Positions 45,826-54,507 of a DNA stretch of 64,000 nucleotides are shown piece after piece (the first letter of the stretch is position 1; every line of letters starts with the position of its first letter). The DNA is from Winogradskyella pelagia (lineage in GTDB: Bacteria; Bacteroidota; Bacteroidia; Flavobacteriales; Flavobacteriaceae), in NCBI RefSeq assembly GCF_017581965.1, contig NZ_JAGEVF010000007.1, positions 1 to 64,000 of the forward strand. The letters run 5' to 3'. A program made the translations under genes and the position numbers. The notes below the pieces were generated by a model that made no database searches, was not told where the DNA came from, and worked only from the letters and a program-made list of their open reading frames with translations.

Positions 45826-46422
45826 TTACTTTTTAAAAGTATCTCTCAATGTTTTATAAGCTTCTTCTTGTGTGGGCAAATCTTTTGGTACTTCTCGAAG
45901 TGGTACGACTTCCCTTAATGACTCATAACAATCAGCCGGTAATTTTTGATATAATTGGGTCCCCTTTGTTTTCCAAGCTAACATTTCATCGCTGACTTGT
46001 TTCACGACTTTTGCAGGATTCCCAACAACTAAGCTTCGCTGTGGGATTTTAGTTTCAGCTTTTACGAAAGCCATAGCACCAACTATAGATTCATCTCCGA
46101 TTTCGGCATCGTCCATAATGACTGTATTCATACCAATCAAACAGTTTTTACCCAGATTAGCACCATGAATTATGGCTCCATGACCAACATGTGCGCTTTC
46201 TTTGAGCGTTATGGATTTTCCGGGAAACATATGAACGGTACAATTCTCTTGCACATTAACACCATCTTCAAGAATGATTTGTCCCCAATCTCCTCTGATT
46301 GCAGCACCTGGACCTATATAACAGTTTTTACCTATGATTACATTTCCAGTAACAGCTGCTAGAGGATGCACAAAACTACTTTCGTGAACTACTGGTGTAT
46401 AGCCTTGAAATTCGTAAATCAT
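45826..46422 (-). CDS. PaaY-like hexapeptide-repeat protein (gamma-carbonic anhydrase family), 198 aa
   Basis: A trimeric left-handed beta-helix protein. Hexapeptide repeats run through residues about 25-140 (AAVTGNVIIGKNCYIGPGAA, then MNTVIMDDAEIGDESIVGAM). HMFPGKSITLKESAHVGHGA has His residues in the places that hold zinc in gamma-type carbonic anhydrases. In E. coli PaaY is a thioesterase-like factor of the phenylacetate cluster that clears ring-epoxide or oxepin-CoA dead ends. Its place as the last gene of the paa block supports that role here. It starts 0 bases after the enoyl-CoA hydratase stop. Confidence 0.85.
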   Translation of the reverse strand: MIYEFQGYTPVVHESSFVHPLAAVTGNVIIGKNCYIGPGAAIRGDWGQIILEDGVNVQENCTVHMFPGKSITLKESAHVGHGAIIHGANLGKNCLIGMNTVIMDDAEIGDESIVGAMAFVKAETKIPQRSLVVGNPAKVVKQVSDEMLAWKTKGTQLYQKLPADCYESLREVVPLREVPKDLPTQEEAYKTLRDTFKK

Positions 46423-47175
46423 CTATTTGAAACGTTTCAGGGTTTCTTTGGTGAATTCGCTCAACACCAAGCGCCCACTAATGGCAGCACGATCAGCTAA
46501 CAAATTATCCCAATTTTCTGTACCACTCCAAAACATGGTTTTCATGTCTCGCATGGCTTCAGGATTATAAGTGCACAAATGCTCTGAAAAGGCCTTAACA
46601 CCCTCATCGAGAGCTTCGGTAGATTCAAAAACCTGTGCATATAGCCCTTTATCTTTAGCCCATTCTGCAGAATAGAAACTATTCGCATCTATAGCAATCT
46701 GGGACATCCCGCTTAAACCGAGCTTCCTTTGCACGGCTGGACCAACAACAAATGGACCAATACCCACATTCAATTCGCTAAGTTTAATTGAGGCAAACTT
46801 AGTTGCCATACAATAGTCAGTTGCTGAAGCCAAACCAACACCGCCTCCAACAGTTTTACCTTGTACTCTTCCTATAATAAACTTAGGACACTTGCGCATG
46901 GCATTAATGACATTAGCAAATCCAGTAAAGAACACTTTACCTGTTTCTTCATCGCTGATATTAATTAATTCGTTAAAACTTGCGCCTGCACAGAAGGTTC
47001 TATCGCCACCACTTCTTAAGACGATAACTTTAATCGCATCGTTTTGCCCAGCTTCTTTAATAGTATTTGCCAACTTTGCTAACACATTTCCTGGCAGTGA
47101 GTTATGCGAAGGATGAAAGAATTCTATATATCCTACTTCGTTTTCTATGGTTTGTTTTACGTATGGGTCACTCAT
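46423..47175 (-). CDS. Enoyl-CoA hydratase/isomerase family protein (paa block), 250 aa
   Basis: A crotonase-fold enzyme acting on CoA thioesters. The oxyanion hole segments are seen at TFCAGASFNEL and GRVQGKTVGGGVGLASATDY; the C-terminal helices are typical. Within the paa operon it could play the PaaF-type part of 2,3-dehydroadipyl-CoA hydration, with the copy at 55487 taking the PaaG part, but the two cannot be told apart with certainty by sequence. The ATG overlaps the stop of the serine hydrolase gene upstream by one base and its own stop abuts the PaaY-like gene. Confidence 0.85.
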   Translation of the reverse strand: MSDPYVKQTIENEVGYIEFFHPSHNSLPGNVLAKLANTIKEAGQNDAIKVIVLRSGGDRTFCAGASFNELINISDEETGKVFFTGFANVINAMRKCPKFIIGRVQGKTVGGGVGLASATDYCMATKFASIKLSELNVGIGPFVVGPAVQRKLGLSGMSQIAIDANSFYSAEWAKDKGLYAQVFESTEALDEGVKAFSEHLCTYNPEAMRDMKTMFWSGTENWDNLLADRAAISGRLVLSEFTKETLKRFK

Positions 47176-48683
47176 TACTTTGATAAATTTAATTCTTCAA
47201 TTTTTTTTATGTAGCCTTTTGAAGTTTTCATATCTGGATTTAACTCCAATGCTTTTTTAAAACTTATTAATGCATTTTTATAATCTTCATTCATAAAATA
47301 GGCTTCACCTAAACTGTCATAAATATTGGCATTTTCAGGAAATTCTTCAGTTAAAAACTTGAAAACTTCAATCGCTTTTTGGCTCTGACTATCATTTAAT
47401 AAATCGTAACCAAAATTGTTCAATTCTCTTAAATTAAAGTCATAGGTCGTTGTATCACTTTTTAGTGCTCTAAAGTTTTGATAAGCCTTACTTGGATTTG
47501 TACTAAAGTCTGATTTGAATATAGATGTCAAATTGAGTTTGGGGAATTTTATGACCATAGGTTCAATATCTCTAAAAAATAGTAATTCCCAATCTCGCAT
47601 CGCTTCATCGGATGTATTATTTACCATTACAACAATTCCGTAATTAGAATCTGGACAAATTAAGATGCCGCTTTGAATTCTGTTAGAGGTTCCTGTTTTT
47701 GAATAGTAAAAACCTTCTACCTCAGCATGGTCAATATCTTGCCAAAGATAACCGATTTTCTCACCATCTTCTGGGTCTTCAAAAAGTACACTTGAGGCTT
47801 CTTTTACCCAAGGTTCGTTTTTATTATCAACAAAATATTGCATGTATGTAGCTAAATCTGGTAATGTTGAAATCGCGCCACCTGCTGCTCCGTAAACTGG
47901 GTCATGATCTATAGGTGCTAATACATCTCCTTTATAACCTTTTACCAATCGGTCTTCGAACTTTTGAGATTCATCAAGGTAGGTATCGTTCATTCCGAGT
48001 TCTCTGAAAAACACATTCATTTGCTCCTTAAAAGGTTTCTTGTTTACTTTTTCTAAGATGTATGCTAATAATTCAGGCCCTAATGAATTATAGGCGAAAA
48101 CCGTTCCTGGTTTTTTATCTACCTCTACAGTTTTAAGTTCTTTTAATAAATCGTCTATAGTATAGGAATCCGTTTTGTAATCGTAGGTGCCGGTTGTTAC
48201 CTTATTCCTGATAGATTCAAACCCCTTTGTCAGCTTATTTTTTAATCCCATACTATGGGTTAAAAGATGTTTTACCGTAATTGACTGTCCTTCAAATTCT
48301 AGATTTGAATAATCACCTTCTATATACTTTCTTATATCATCTTCTAACCCAATTTTTCCAGCTAAAACAGCTTTCGCTACTAAAGATCCAGTAAATGTTT
48401 TTGTTATAGATGCTATTTCGTAAAGTGAGCTGTCATTGGGCTTATTGTTGCCATCTTTGTCAATTGCACCATAATAGTTTTGATACATCTCGCCATCTTT
48501 ATAAATGGCTACTGCAAAAGAATTAGCATTACCTTTTTTGATGGTATTTTCAGCGAAAGCATCTACTAAATTTGTGAATTTATTGAAAGTGTTTTTAACT
48601 GAAACTTCAGAAATGTTATCCTTTTTTTCTGAATTACAGCCGAATATTAAAAGGCTTATTAAAATTAATTTGAATTGCTTCAT
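47175..48683 (-). CDS. Serine hydrolase (beta-lactamase-like) lipoprotein with TPR tail, 502 aa
   Basis: A class C beta-lactamase/DD-peptidase-fold hydrolase, substrate unknown. MKQFKLILISLLIFGC gives lipobox Cys16, so it is an exported lipoprotein. The active-site Ser92 and Lys95 lie in IASITKTF (SxxK). Tyr198 in FAYNSLGPEL stands at the second motif, with YNS in place of the usual YSN or YAN. YSKTGTSNRIQSG-like KTGTSNR serves as the third (KTG). The final 100 residues contain two or three TPR units (NANIYDSLGEAYFMNEDYKN). It lies in the paa operon between paaZ and the enoyl-CoA hydratase, with overlapping codons, though an exported hydrolase has no known place in that pathway. Confidence 0.85.
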   Translation of the reverse strand: MKQFKLILISLLIFGCNSEKKDNISEVSVKNTFNKFTNLVDAFAENTIKKGNANSFAVAIYKDGEMYQNYYGAIDKDGNNKPNDSSLYEIASITKTFTGSLVAKAVLAGKIGLEDDIRKYIEGDYSNLEFEGQSITVKHLLTHSMGLKNKLTKGFESIRNKVTTGTYDYKTDSYTIDDLLKELKTVEVDKKPGTVFAYNSLGPELLAYILEKVNKKPFKEQMNVFFRELGMNDTYLDESQKFEDRLVKGYKGDVLAPIDHDPVYGAAGGAISTLPDLATYMQYFVDNKNEPWVKEASSVLFEDPEDGEKIGYLWQDIDHAEVEGFYYSKTGTSNRIQSGILICPDSNYGIVVMVNNTSDEAMRDWELLFFRDIEPMVIKFPKLNLTSIFKSDFSTNPSKAYQNFRALKSDTTTYDFNLRELNNFGYDLLNDSQSQKAIEVFKFLTEEFPENANIYDSLGEAYFMNEDYKNALISFKKALELNPDMKTSKGYIKKIEELNLSK

Positions 48684-48701
48684 ATTGATTGATGAGTACT
48701 T

Positions 48702-51239
48702 TTAAACTAATCCAAATTGTTCAAAATGATGATTTAAATGCTTGCGTTCTAATAAATACCACTCATATCTGTTTAATTCCCCAAATACCATGTTGCTTAA
48801 TGTAGCATCAGGATTCTCCTTAAAATATTCTAAATACTTTTTTCGCTGTTCTTTGAATTGCTGAATGGCAACACTTAAATTTTCATGCTTTAAAGCATCA
48901 AGCGTGTCCTTTTCTAATTGCGGAAACTGACTGTTCATTGGAAATTTATCATAATTCCAAAGGCTATTTTTTACCTTTTCTAAAATCCTTTCAGGTGTTG
49001 AAATTTCAAAATCCTGAATCTCTCCTGACGCAATTTTATAGGTATATTCTAAATGCTCAATCATGTGTTGCGGTGTCATGATTCCCCATTTTGGTTTTAG
49101 GTCTTCAGATAGCTTTGATAAACATTCGTCAATCTTACTATCTGTCATTTCAACAAACGTTTCTTGCTTTTTCTGAACCATAGTCAAGATGGTTGCAACA
49201 GCCACTAATGGACTATCCTTATCAGTTTTCTGACTTTCTGGTCTATTTTCAAAATTCGCATCAAATACTTCTACATGCCATTTTACAATACCACTTGGAT
49301 GTTCGGCTGAAGCCACATCACGGTCTACTTTTTCTTTACAGGTTAAACGTACGTAAATCGTATCGTTATGATACAATGGTCTTAAAAATCGAATACTATC
49401 TAATCCGTAATTCGCTGCTACTGGTCCTTTATTTGGATACACAAATAAACCTGCTGCAGCTGATATTATGAAATAACCATGTGCTGTTCTTTTTTCAAAA
49501 ATACTTCCATCAAGCGACGTAATATCTGTATGCGCATAAAAATGGTCCCAGGTTAAATTGGCGAAATTCTGTATATCGTTATCCGTTAATGTTCGCTTGT
49601 GTGTCTTCATGGACATACCTGCTTCGATATCTTCCCAATGGTATTTAAATGGATGGTCTTCTGCTTCAGTATACTTTGCATTCTGCTGATATATTCCCGT
49701 AATCGCCGTAATAGTTGATGGCGAACCTTGAATTGCGGTACGTTGCAAATAATGTTTTATACCTCGCATGCCTCCCATTTCTTCGCCACCACCAGCACGT
49801 CCTGGACCTCCATGAACCAAATATGGTAATGGTGAACCGTGCCCTGTACTTTCTTTAGCGCTTTCACGATTCAATACTAAAATACGCCCATGATGCGATG
49901 CTGCATTGACCACATAATCTTTTGCAATGTTATCATCGTTTGTTGCGATTGAAGACACTAATGAGCCTTTGCCCATTTGCGCTAAAGTTATCGCTTCATC
50001 TAAAGTTGCATAAGGCATAATTGTACTTACTGGACCAAACGCTTCGCGTTCGTGAATTACTGTATTTTGGAAAGGATGATCTGCTCGTAATACTATTGGA
50101 CTTATAAAAGCCCCTTTTTTGGAATCAGCACCTATAGTTTCAATTTTATCTAAGTTGCCATAAACGATTTGAGCCTCTGTGGCTAAATCGTTGACAGAGT
50201 TTCTGACGGCATCAACTTGCTGACGACTGACTAATGATCCCATTCGTACTTCTTTGAGTCTTGGGTCACCAATCGTCACTTTATCTAATGCTTTTCCCAA
50301 TGCAATTTGAACATCTTCCACTAAATTTTCTGGAACAATAATACGACGTATTGCAGTACATTTTTGTCCAGCTTTAACCGTCATTTCTTTTCGGACTTCT
50401 TTAATGAATAAGTCAAATTCTGGTGTTCCAGGAACCGCATCTTCTCCAAGTATTGATGCATTTAAAGAATCCGCTTCCATCGTGAATGGCACAGATTCTT
50501 GTATTAATCTTGGGTGCGCTTTTAGTAAACGACCTGTTTGCGCAGAACCTGTAAACGTAACTACATCTTGAGACTCAACGGTATCTAATATTGTTTTAAC
50601 TGTACCATTTATGATTTGAAGTGCACCTTCTGGTAATATTTTTGAATCTATAATTACTCTAGCTACAGCTTCGGCTAAATACGATGATGATGGTGCAGGT
50701 AAAACCACAGCCGGAACTCCAGCCATCCAATTCACCGCACATTTTTCTAACATGCCCCAAACAGGAAAGTTAAAGGCATTAATATGTACAACAACTCCCT
50801 TTTTTGGCACCATAATATGATGTGCCATAAAGCGTCCGCCACGAGATAAATCGATAGCATCGCCTTCAACGTGATACGGTTGATTAGGGAAAAGTTTACG
50901 TAATGAGGCGTTAGCAAAAAGATTTCCAAAACCGCCTTCAATGTCAATCCAGCTATCAACTTTAGTTGCTCCTGTTCTATAGCTTAAATCATAAAATGCA
51001 TCTTTTCGTTTTGTTAGATATAATGCTAATTTCTTAAGCATATTTCCACGTTCTTGAAAGGTCATTTTACGAAGTTGTTCTCCACCTTTTGTTCTTCCGT
51101 AATTTAGAATTTCGGGAATATCTAATCCTTCTATAGCTACACTTGTGAACGCTTCACCTGTTACGGCGTCCAAAATTGGTGTGCCGTCTTCTTTTCCTGT
51201 TGTCCAGTTTCCTTGGACGTAATGTTGAATCTTATTCAT
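48702..51239 (-). CDS. paaZ: PaaZ bifunctional ring-opening enzyme with extra C-terminal domain, 845 aa
   Basis: Hydrolyses oxepin-CoA to open the ring (MaoC-like domain) and oxidises the resulting aldehyde with NADP+ (ALDH domain), in the phenylacetate pathway. The ALDH domain (about 1-520) has the catalytic Cys294 in AGQKCTAIRR. The hydratase-type domain holds DHFYAHTD around residue 562 and RTAHGYFIIS. E. coli PaaZ is 681 residues and stops here; this one continues for about 154 more (from QETFVEMTDSKIDECLSKLS). The tail has TPQHMIEHLEYTYKI and LERKHLNHHFEQFG, the His pattern of DUF1569/DinB-like proteins. The start is ATG 51239; the GTG at 51248 is less likely. Confidence 0.95.
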   Translation of the reverse strand: MNKIQHYVQGNWTTGKEDGTPILDAVTGEAFTSVAIEGLDIPEILNYGRTKGGEQLRKMTFQERGNMLKKLALYLTKRKDAFYDLSYRTGATKVDSWIDIEGGFGNLFANASLRKLFPNQPYHVEGDAIDLSRGGRFMAHHIMVPKKGVVVHINAFNFPVWGMLEKCAVNWMAGVPAVVLPAPSSSYLAEAVARVIIDSKILPEGALQIINGTVKTILDTVESQDVVTFTGSAQTGRLLKAHPRLIQESVPFTMEADSLNASILGEDAVPGTPEFDLFIKEVRKEMTVKAGQKCTAIRRIIVPENLVEDVQIALGKALDKVTIGDPRLKEVRMGSLVSRQQVDAVRNSVNDLATEAQIVYGNLDKIETIGADSKKGAFISPIVLRADHPFQNTVIHEREAFGPVSTIMPYATLDEAITLAQMGKGSLVSSIATNDDNIAKDYVVNAASHHGRILVLNRESAKESTGHGSPLPYLVHGGPGRAGGGEEMGGMRGIKHYLQRTAIQGSPSTITAITGIYQQNAKYTEAEDHPFKYHWEDIEAGMSMKTHKRTLTDNDIQNFANLTWDHFYAHTDITSLDGSIFEKRTAHGYFIISAAAGLFVYPNKGPVAANYGLDSIRFLRPLYHNDTIYVRLTCKEKVDRDVASAEHPSGIVKWHVEVFDANFENRPESQKTDKDSPLVAVATILTMVQKKQETFVEMTDSKIDECLSKLSEDLKPKWGIMTPQHMIEHLEYTYKIASGEIQDFEISTPERILEKVKNSLWNYDKFPMNSQFPQLEKDTLDALKHENLSVAIQQFKEQRKKYLEYFKENPDATLSNMVFGELNRYEWYLLERKHLNHHFEQFGLV

Positions 51240-51254
51240 GTTATTCACTTTATA

Positions 51255-51283
51255 GTGGATTCCGCATCAAGTGCGGAATGACA
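51255..51283 (+). repeat. Intergenic palindrome, copy 2
   Basis: Arms ATTCCGCA and TGCGGAAT around loop TCAAG, followed by GACA. It lies between paaJ and paaZ, on the minus-strand operon, in the same orientation as the other copies. Confidence 0.78.
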
Positions 51284-51290
51284 AATCTTT

Positions 51291-52499
51291 TTAAACTTTT
51301 TCAATCACACATGCATAACCCTGTCCAACTCCAATACACATGGTGATTAAAGCATACCTCTTATTTTGCTCATGTAATTCTAATGCTGCTGAATATGCTA
51401 TACGTGCTCCTGTTACTCCAAGTGGATGACCTATTGCAATTGAGCCGCCATTTGGGTTTAATCTTGGGTCATCATCTGCTAATCCCCAAGCTCTTGTGCA
51501 AGCTAAAGCTTGAGCTGCAAAGGCTTCATTAAGCTCGATGATATCCATATCTTCCATTGTCAATCCTGCTTTTTTTAAGGCTTTGTTAGAAGCTTGGACT
51601 GGACCAATTCCCATAATTCTTGGTTCTACGCCAACGACTGCAGAACTTACTATTCTTGCTAATGGTTTTAAATTATACTTTTTTACAGCATCTTCTGAAG
51701 CTATAATCGTTGCAGCTGCGCCATCATTTAATCCGGAAGAGTTCCCTGCTGTTACCGAGCCACCTTCTTTTTTGAAAACTGCCCTAAGTTTTCCTAAAAC
51801 CTCTAAAGACGTCGTTGGTTTTACAAATTCATCTTTTGAAAATTGAATGGGGTCTTTTTTTCGTTGTGGAATTTCTACAGTTACAATCTCTTTAGCCAAG
51901 CGTCCATTTTCTTGAGCTTTAGACGCTTTCATTTGGCTCCAATACGCAAATTTGTCTTGGTCTTCTCGGGATATATTGTAATTCTCTACTAAGTTCTCTG
52001 CAGTCATTCCCATACCATCAGTTCCATATAACTTGTGCATCTTTGGATTAATAAAACGCCATCCAAAGGTTGAATCATACATTTTAGAGTCTCCTCCAAA
52101 TGCACTTGACGGTTTTGCCATAACGTATGGTCCACGAGTCATATTCTCAACTCCACCAGATATAAATACATCGCCATCTCCTGCTTTAATTGCTCTATTG
52201 GCGTGTATGATTGCAGATAAACCAGAGCTACATAATCTGTTAACGGTTTCTCCAGGAACCGTAAATGGTAATCCCGCCAATAGTGATGCCATGCGTGCCA
52301 CATTACGATTATCCTCACCTGCTTGGTTGGCACAGCCCATAATCACATCATCATATGCTTCCTTTGGGATGTTTGGATTTCGTTTGACTACTTCTGCAAT
52401 TACTAAAGCCCCTAAATCATCTGTGCGAACAGCTGACAATGTGCCTTTGTAGTTTCCTATTGGTGTTCTTATACCGTCTATTATGTATGCTTCTTTCAT
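51291..52499 (-). CDS. paaJ: 3-oxoadipyl-CoA thiolase (PaaJ/PcaF type), 402 aa
   Basis: Cleaves 3-oxoadipyl-CoA to succinyl-CoA and acetyl-CoA, the last step of phenylacetate breakdown (and, in PaaJ, also an earlier thiolytic step). Thiolase signatures: nucleophilic Cys90 in NRLCSSGLSAI, NGGSIAIGHPLGVTGAR with His358, and the second Cys388 in TMCIGVGQG. AKPSSAFGG and the ARMASLLAGLPFTVPGETVN segment match the PcaF/PaaJ subgroup. It follows a dead nuclease gene and precedes paaZ after a 51-base gap holding a palindrome. Confidence 0.94.
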   Translation of the reverse strand: MKEAYIIDGIRTPIGNYKGTLSAVRTDDLGALVIAEVVKRNPNIPKEAYDDVIMGCANQAGEDNRNVARMASLLAGLPFTVPGETVNRLCSSGLSAIIHANRAIKAGDGDVFISGGVENMTRGPYVMAKPSSAFGGDSKMYDSTFGWRFINPKMHKLYGTDGMGMTAENLVENYNISREDQDKFAYWSQMKASKAQENGRLAKEIVTVEIPQRKKDPIQFSKDEFVKPTTSLEVLGKLRAVFKKEGGSVTAGNSSGLNDGAAATIIASEDAVKKYNLKPLARIVSSAVVGVEPRIMGIGPVQASNKALKKAGLTMEDMDIIELNEAFAAQALACTRAWGLADDDPRLNPNGGSIAIGHPLGVTGARIAYSAALELHEQNKRYALITMCIGVGQGYACVIEKV

Positions 52500-52507
52500 G
52501 TTAAATG

Positions 52508-52521
52508 CCTGCGCAGGCAGG
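52508..52521 (+). repeat. CCTGC-GCAG-GCAGG palindrome, left flank of the GIY-YIG pseudogene
   Basis: CCTGC, loop GCAG, GCAGG. Within it TGCCTGC and GCAGGCA also form a perfect uninterrupted palindrome (52506-52519). It lies 8 bases upstream of the paaJ start and 8 bases beyond the end of the nuclease remnant. Confidence 0.75.
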
Positions 52522-52528
52522 TGTCTTA

Positions 52529-52848
52529 TTAATTGTTATTCCTAAATATCTTCTTTCCTAAATTCCAATTTGTGCTTAAATCAGTCCAACTAGGATTCAT
52601 TTCTTCAATTAAATTCACTTTCCATTGTCTTTTTCATTTTTTGAATTGTTTTTCTCTAACCGATGCCTTTTCTCCATCCTCAAACTCTTCAAAATAAATC
52701 AATCTATTACAATTATATTTTGCAGCAAAAGATTTTACATAAACTTAAGTTTATGCTCTTTTACTCTTTCATCAAGATTATCTGTTACACCAATATAGAT
52801 TACTCCATTAGGTTTGTTTGCCATTATATAGACATACCAATGTTTCAT
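52529..52848 (-). pseudogene. GIY-YIG nuclease family gene, broken by a frameshift and a stop
   Basis: From ATG 52848 the frame reads MKHWYVYIMANKPNGVIYIG, the GIY-YIG core, then VTDNLDERVKEHKLKF. It stops at TAA after FM. The match continues in another frame with VKSFAAKYNCNRLIYFEEFE and KASVREKQFKK, then a TGA at 52634-52636, then KRQWKVNLIEEMNPSWTDLS and LGKKIFRNNN to a stop at 52529. The change of frame near 52745 and the internal stop make it a pseudogene of the small COG2827/YhbQ-type GIY-YIG group. It is bracketed by two related palindromes in opposite orientation. The rest of this 384-base gap between paaI and paaJ holds nothing else. Confidence 0.88.
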
Positions 52849-52861
52849 TTCTATTTATTTT

Positions 52862-52884
52862 GAGATTCCTGCCTTCGCAGGAAT
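52862..52884 (+). repeat. Palindrome copy 3, right flank of the GIY-YIG pseudogene
   Basis: Arms ATTCCTGC and GCAGGAAT around loop CTTC, preceded by GAG. Its core is CCTGC-CTTC-GCAGG, the reverse complement of a CCTGC-GAAG-GCAGG unit and so inverted relative to the left flank. A near-identical copy, sharing about 28 bases, lies at 59386-59408. Confidence 0.78.
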
Positions 52885-53288
52885 TAGCTCCATTCTTTTT
52901 GAGTTCTATAAACCACACCTTTAAATAGTGCTACCAATTCATCACCACGTTTTACTTCGACGATATTGAATCCTAATTTATTATTTACTTTTTCAATAAC
53001 TGATTCAGCTACCAAATAGTCTCCTTCTTCTAGTGCTTCAATATGATTAATACTTGTCTCAATGGAAACCGCATATTTACCATGTGTATTTGCAGTAAAA
53101 CCGAAAGCGGTATCCGCTAATGAATAGCTGATACCTCCATGTGCATAGTTCATACTATTAAGCATGTCTTTTCTAACGGTCATTGCTACTTTACATCTTC
53201 CAATTTCACATTCTAAAATCTCAATCCCTAGCCATTGGCTATAGGCATCTTGAGATAACATCTTATATGGAATTTTTGCACTTTCCAT
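52884..53288 (-). CDS. paaI: Hydroxyphenylacetyl-CoA thioesterase PaaI, 134 aa
   Basis: A hotdog-fold thioesterase that frees CoA from stalled phenylacetate-pathway intermediates. The signature MNYAHGGISYSLADTAFGFT carries the family HGG and the catalytic Asp, and FGFTANTHGKYAVSIETSIN follows. The length is normal. Its ATG overlaps the paaH stop by one base (TAATG), so the two are coupled. The stop is inside the end of the flanking palindrome. Confidence 0.93.
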   Translation of the reverse strand: MESAKIPYKMLSQDAYSQWLGIEILECEIGRCKVAMTVRKDMLNSMNYAHGGISYSLADTAFGFTANTHGKYAVSIETSINHIEALEEGDYLVAESVIEKVNNKLGFNIVEVKRGDELVALFKGVVYRTQKEWS

Positions 53289-54457
53289 TAAAAGAACGTT
53301 TTATGTTCTCTACTCATTTTTCGTAATAATGGACTGCATCGATATCTATCTTCATGGTATTCGTCATACAATTTATCTAATGCTGTAACACATTTACCAA
53401 TACCTATTTCATCTGCCCAAGCCAACAATCCTTTAGGATAATTGACTCCTTTGGTCATGGCATTATCTATATCTTCTGCTGAAGCAATATTCAAAAATAG
53501 AGCATCTGCCGCTTCATTAATCAACATCACTAAAACACGATTAAAAATTTGCTCTGCTAACTTTTCATCCTTTTTGGCAGATGCTGAAATAAATTCAGCA
53601 CTACTCATACCATTCTGGTAATCGTAGTATCCTCTACCAGATTTACGACCTAAATAACCTGCTTCTGAAAAGCGTTTTTGTGTAAAGGCTGGCTTATATC
53701 TTGGGTCGAAATAAAATGCTGTGAATACAGTTTCTGTAACCGTATAATTCACATCGTTGCCGATGAAATCCATTAACTCGAATGGCCCCATTCTAAAACC
53801 TCCTACAGTTTTTAAACTCCAGTCGATAGTTGCAAAATCGGCAATGCCTTCTTCATAAATTCGTAATGCTTCGCCATAAAATGGTCGTGCGACCCGGTTA
53901 ACTATAAAACCTGGTGTGTCTTTAGCCACAGCCACTGTTTTTTTCCAATTAGAAATGGTTTCAATTGACTTTTTGAGAACTGCTTCAGATGTTTGAATGG
54001 CAGGAATCACCTCTACTAATTTCATTAATGGTGCTGGATTAAAAAAGTGTATTCCCACACAGCGCTCAGGTTTCTGAAGAGATGCGGCTATTGATGCTAT
54101 TGATAAGCTCGACGTATTAGACGCAATGATGCAATCCTCGGCTACATATCTTTCTAATTCTGAAAATACCTTTTTCTTAATATCAAGGTTTTCTATAATC
54201 GCTTCAATCGTCAAATTAGAACCTGATAAGCCTTTTAAACTATCGACATAAGAGATATTAGACTGAATTCTATATTTCTCATCAGCATCGATTCGTCCTT
54301 TTTCAATAAGACGATTTAATATTTTCTCTAATGCTGCTTTTGCTTTATCTAAGGCAGCTTGATTGGTATCATATAATTTCACTTGACAACCAGCAGTAGC
54401 AGCAACTTGTGCTATACCACTTCCCATTGTTCCAGAACCTATTATTCCTATGTTCAT
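53288..54457 (-). CDS. paaH: 3-hydroxyacyl-CoA dehydrogenase PaaH, 389 aa
   Basis: Oxidises 3-hydroxyadipyl-CoA to 3-oxoadipyl-CoA with NAD+. The Rossmann motif IGIIGSGTMGSGIAQVAA opens the protein. Catalytic segments follow at IASNTSSLSIASIA, GIHFFNPAPLMKLVEV and TPGFIVNRVARPFYGEA. The C-terminal helical domain (about 190-389) includes a second 3HCDH unit (GIGKCVTALDKLYDEYHEDR). It is about 90 residues shorter than E. coli PaaH (475), as in other two-domain forms. It lies within the paa operon and is coupled to paaI. The gap to the dehydratase gene upstream carries a palindrome. Confidence 0.93.
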   Translation of the reverse strand: MNIGIIGSGTMGSGIAQVAATAGCQVKLYDTNQAALDKAKAALEKILNRLIEKGRIDADEKYRIQSNISYVDSLKGLSGSNLTIEAIIENLDIKKKVFSELERYVAEDCIIASNTSSLSIASIAASLQKPERCVGIHFFNPAPLMKLVEVIPAIQTSEAVLKKSIETISNWKKTVAVAKDTPGFIVNRVARPFYGEALRIYEEGIADFATIDWSLKTVGGFRMGPFELMDFIGNDVNYTVTETVFTAFYFDPRYKPAFTQKRFSEAGYLGRKSGRGYYDYQNGMSSAEFISASAKKDEKLAEQIFNRVLVMLINEAADALFLNIASAEDIDNAMTKGVNYPKGLLAWADEIGIGKCVTALDKLYDEYHEDRYRCSPLLRKMSREHKTFF

Positions 54458-54474
54458 AGTTTTATTTATTTGAT

Positions 54475-54502
54475 GAAATCCTGAAACAAGTTCAGGATGA
54501 CA
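54475..54502 (+). repeat. Intergenic palindrome, copy 4
   Basis: Arms ATCCTGAA and TTCAGGAT around ACAAG, followed by GACA. It lies between the dehydratase-like gene and paaH, with the same arms and loop as copy 6. Confidence 0.82.
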
Positions 54503-54507
54503 ATCCT

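Noticed and set aside
52663..52863. 66-codon plus-strand frame in the paaI-paaJ gap
   Set aside because: It is the antisense of the GIY-YIG pseudogene, whose own reading shows clear family motifs.
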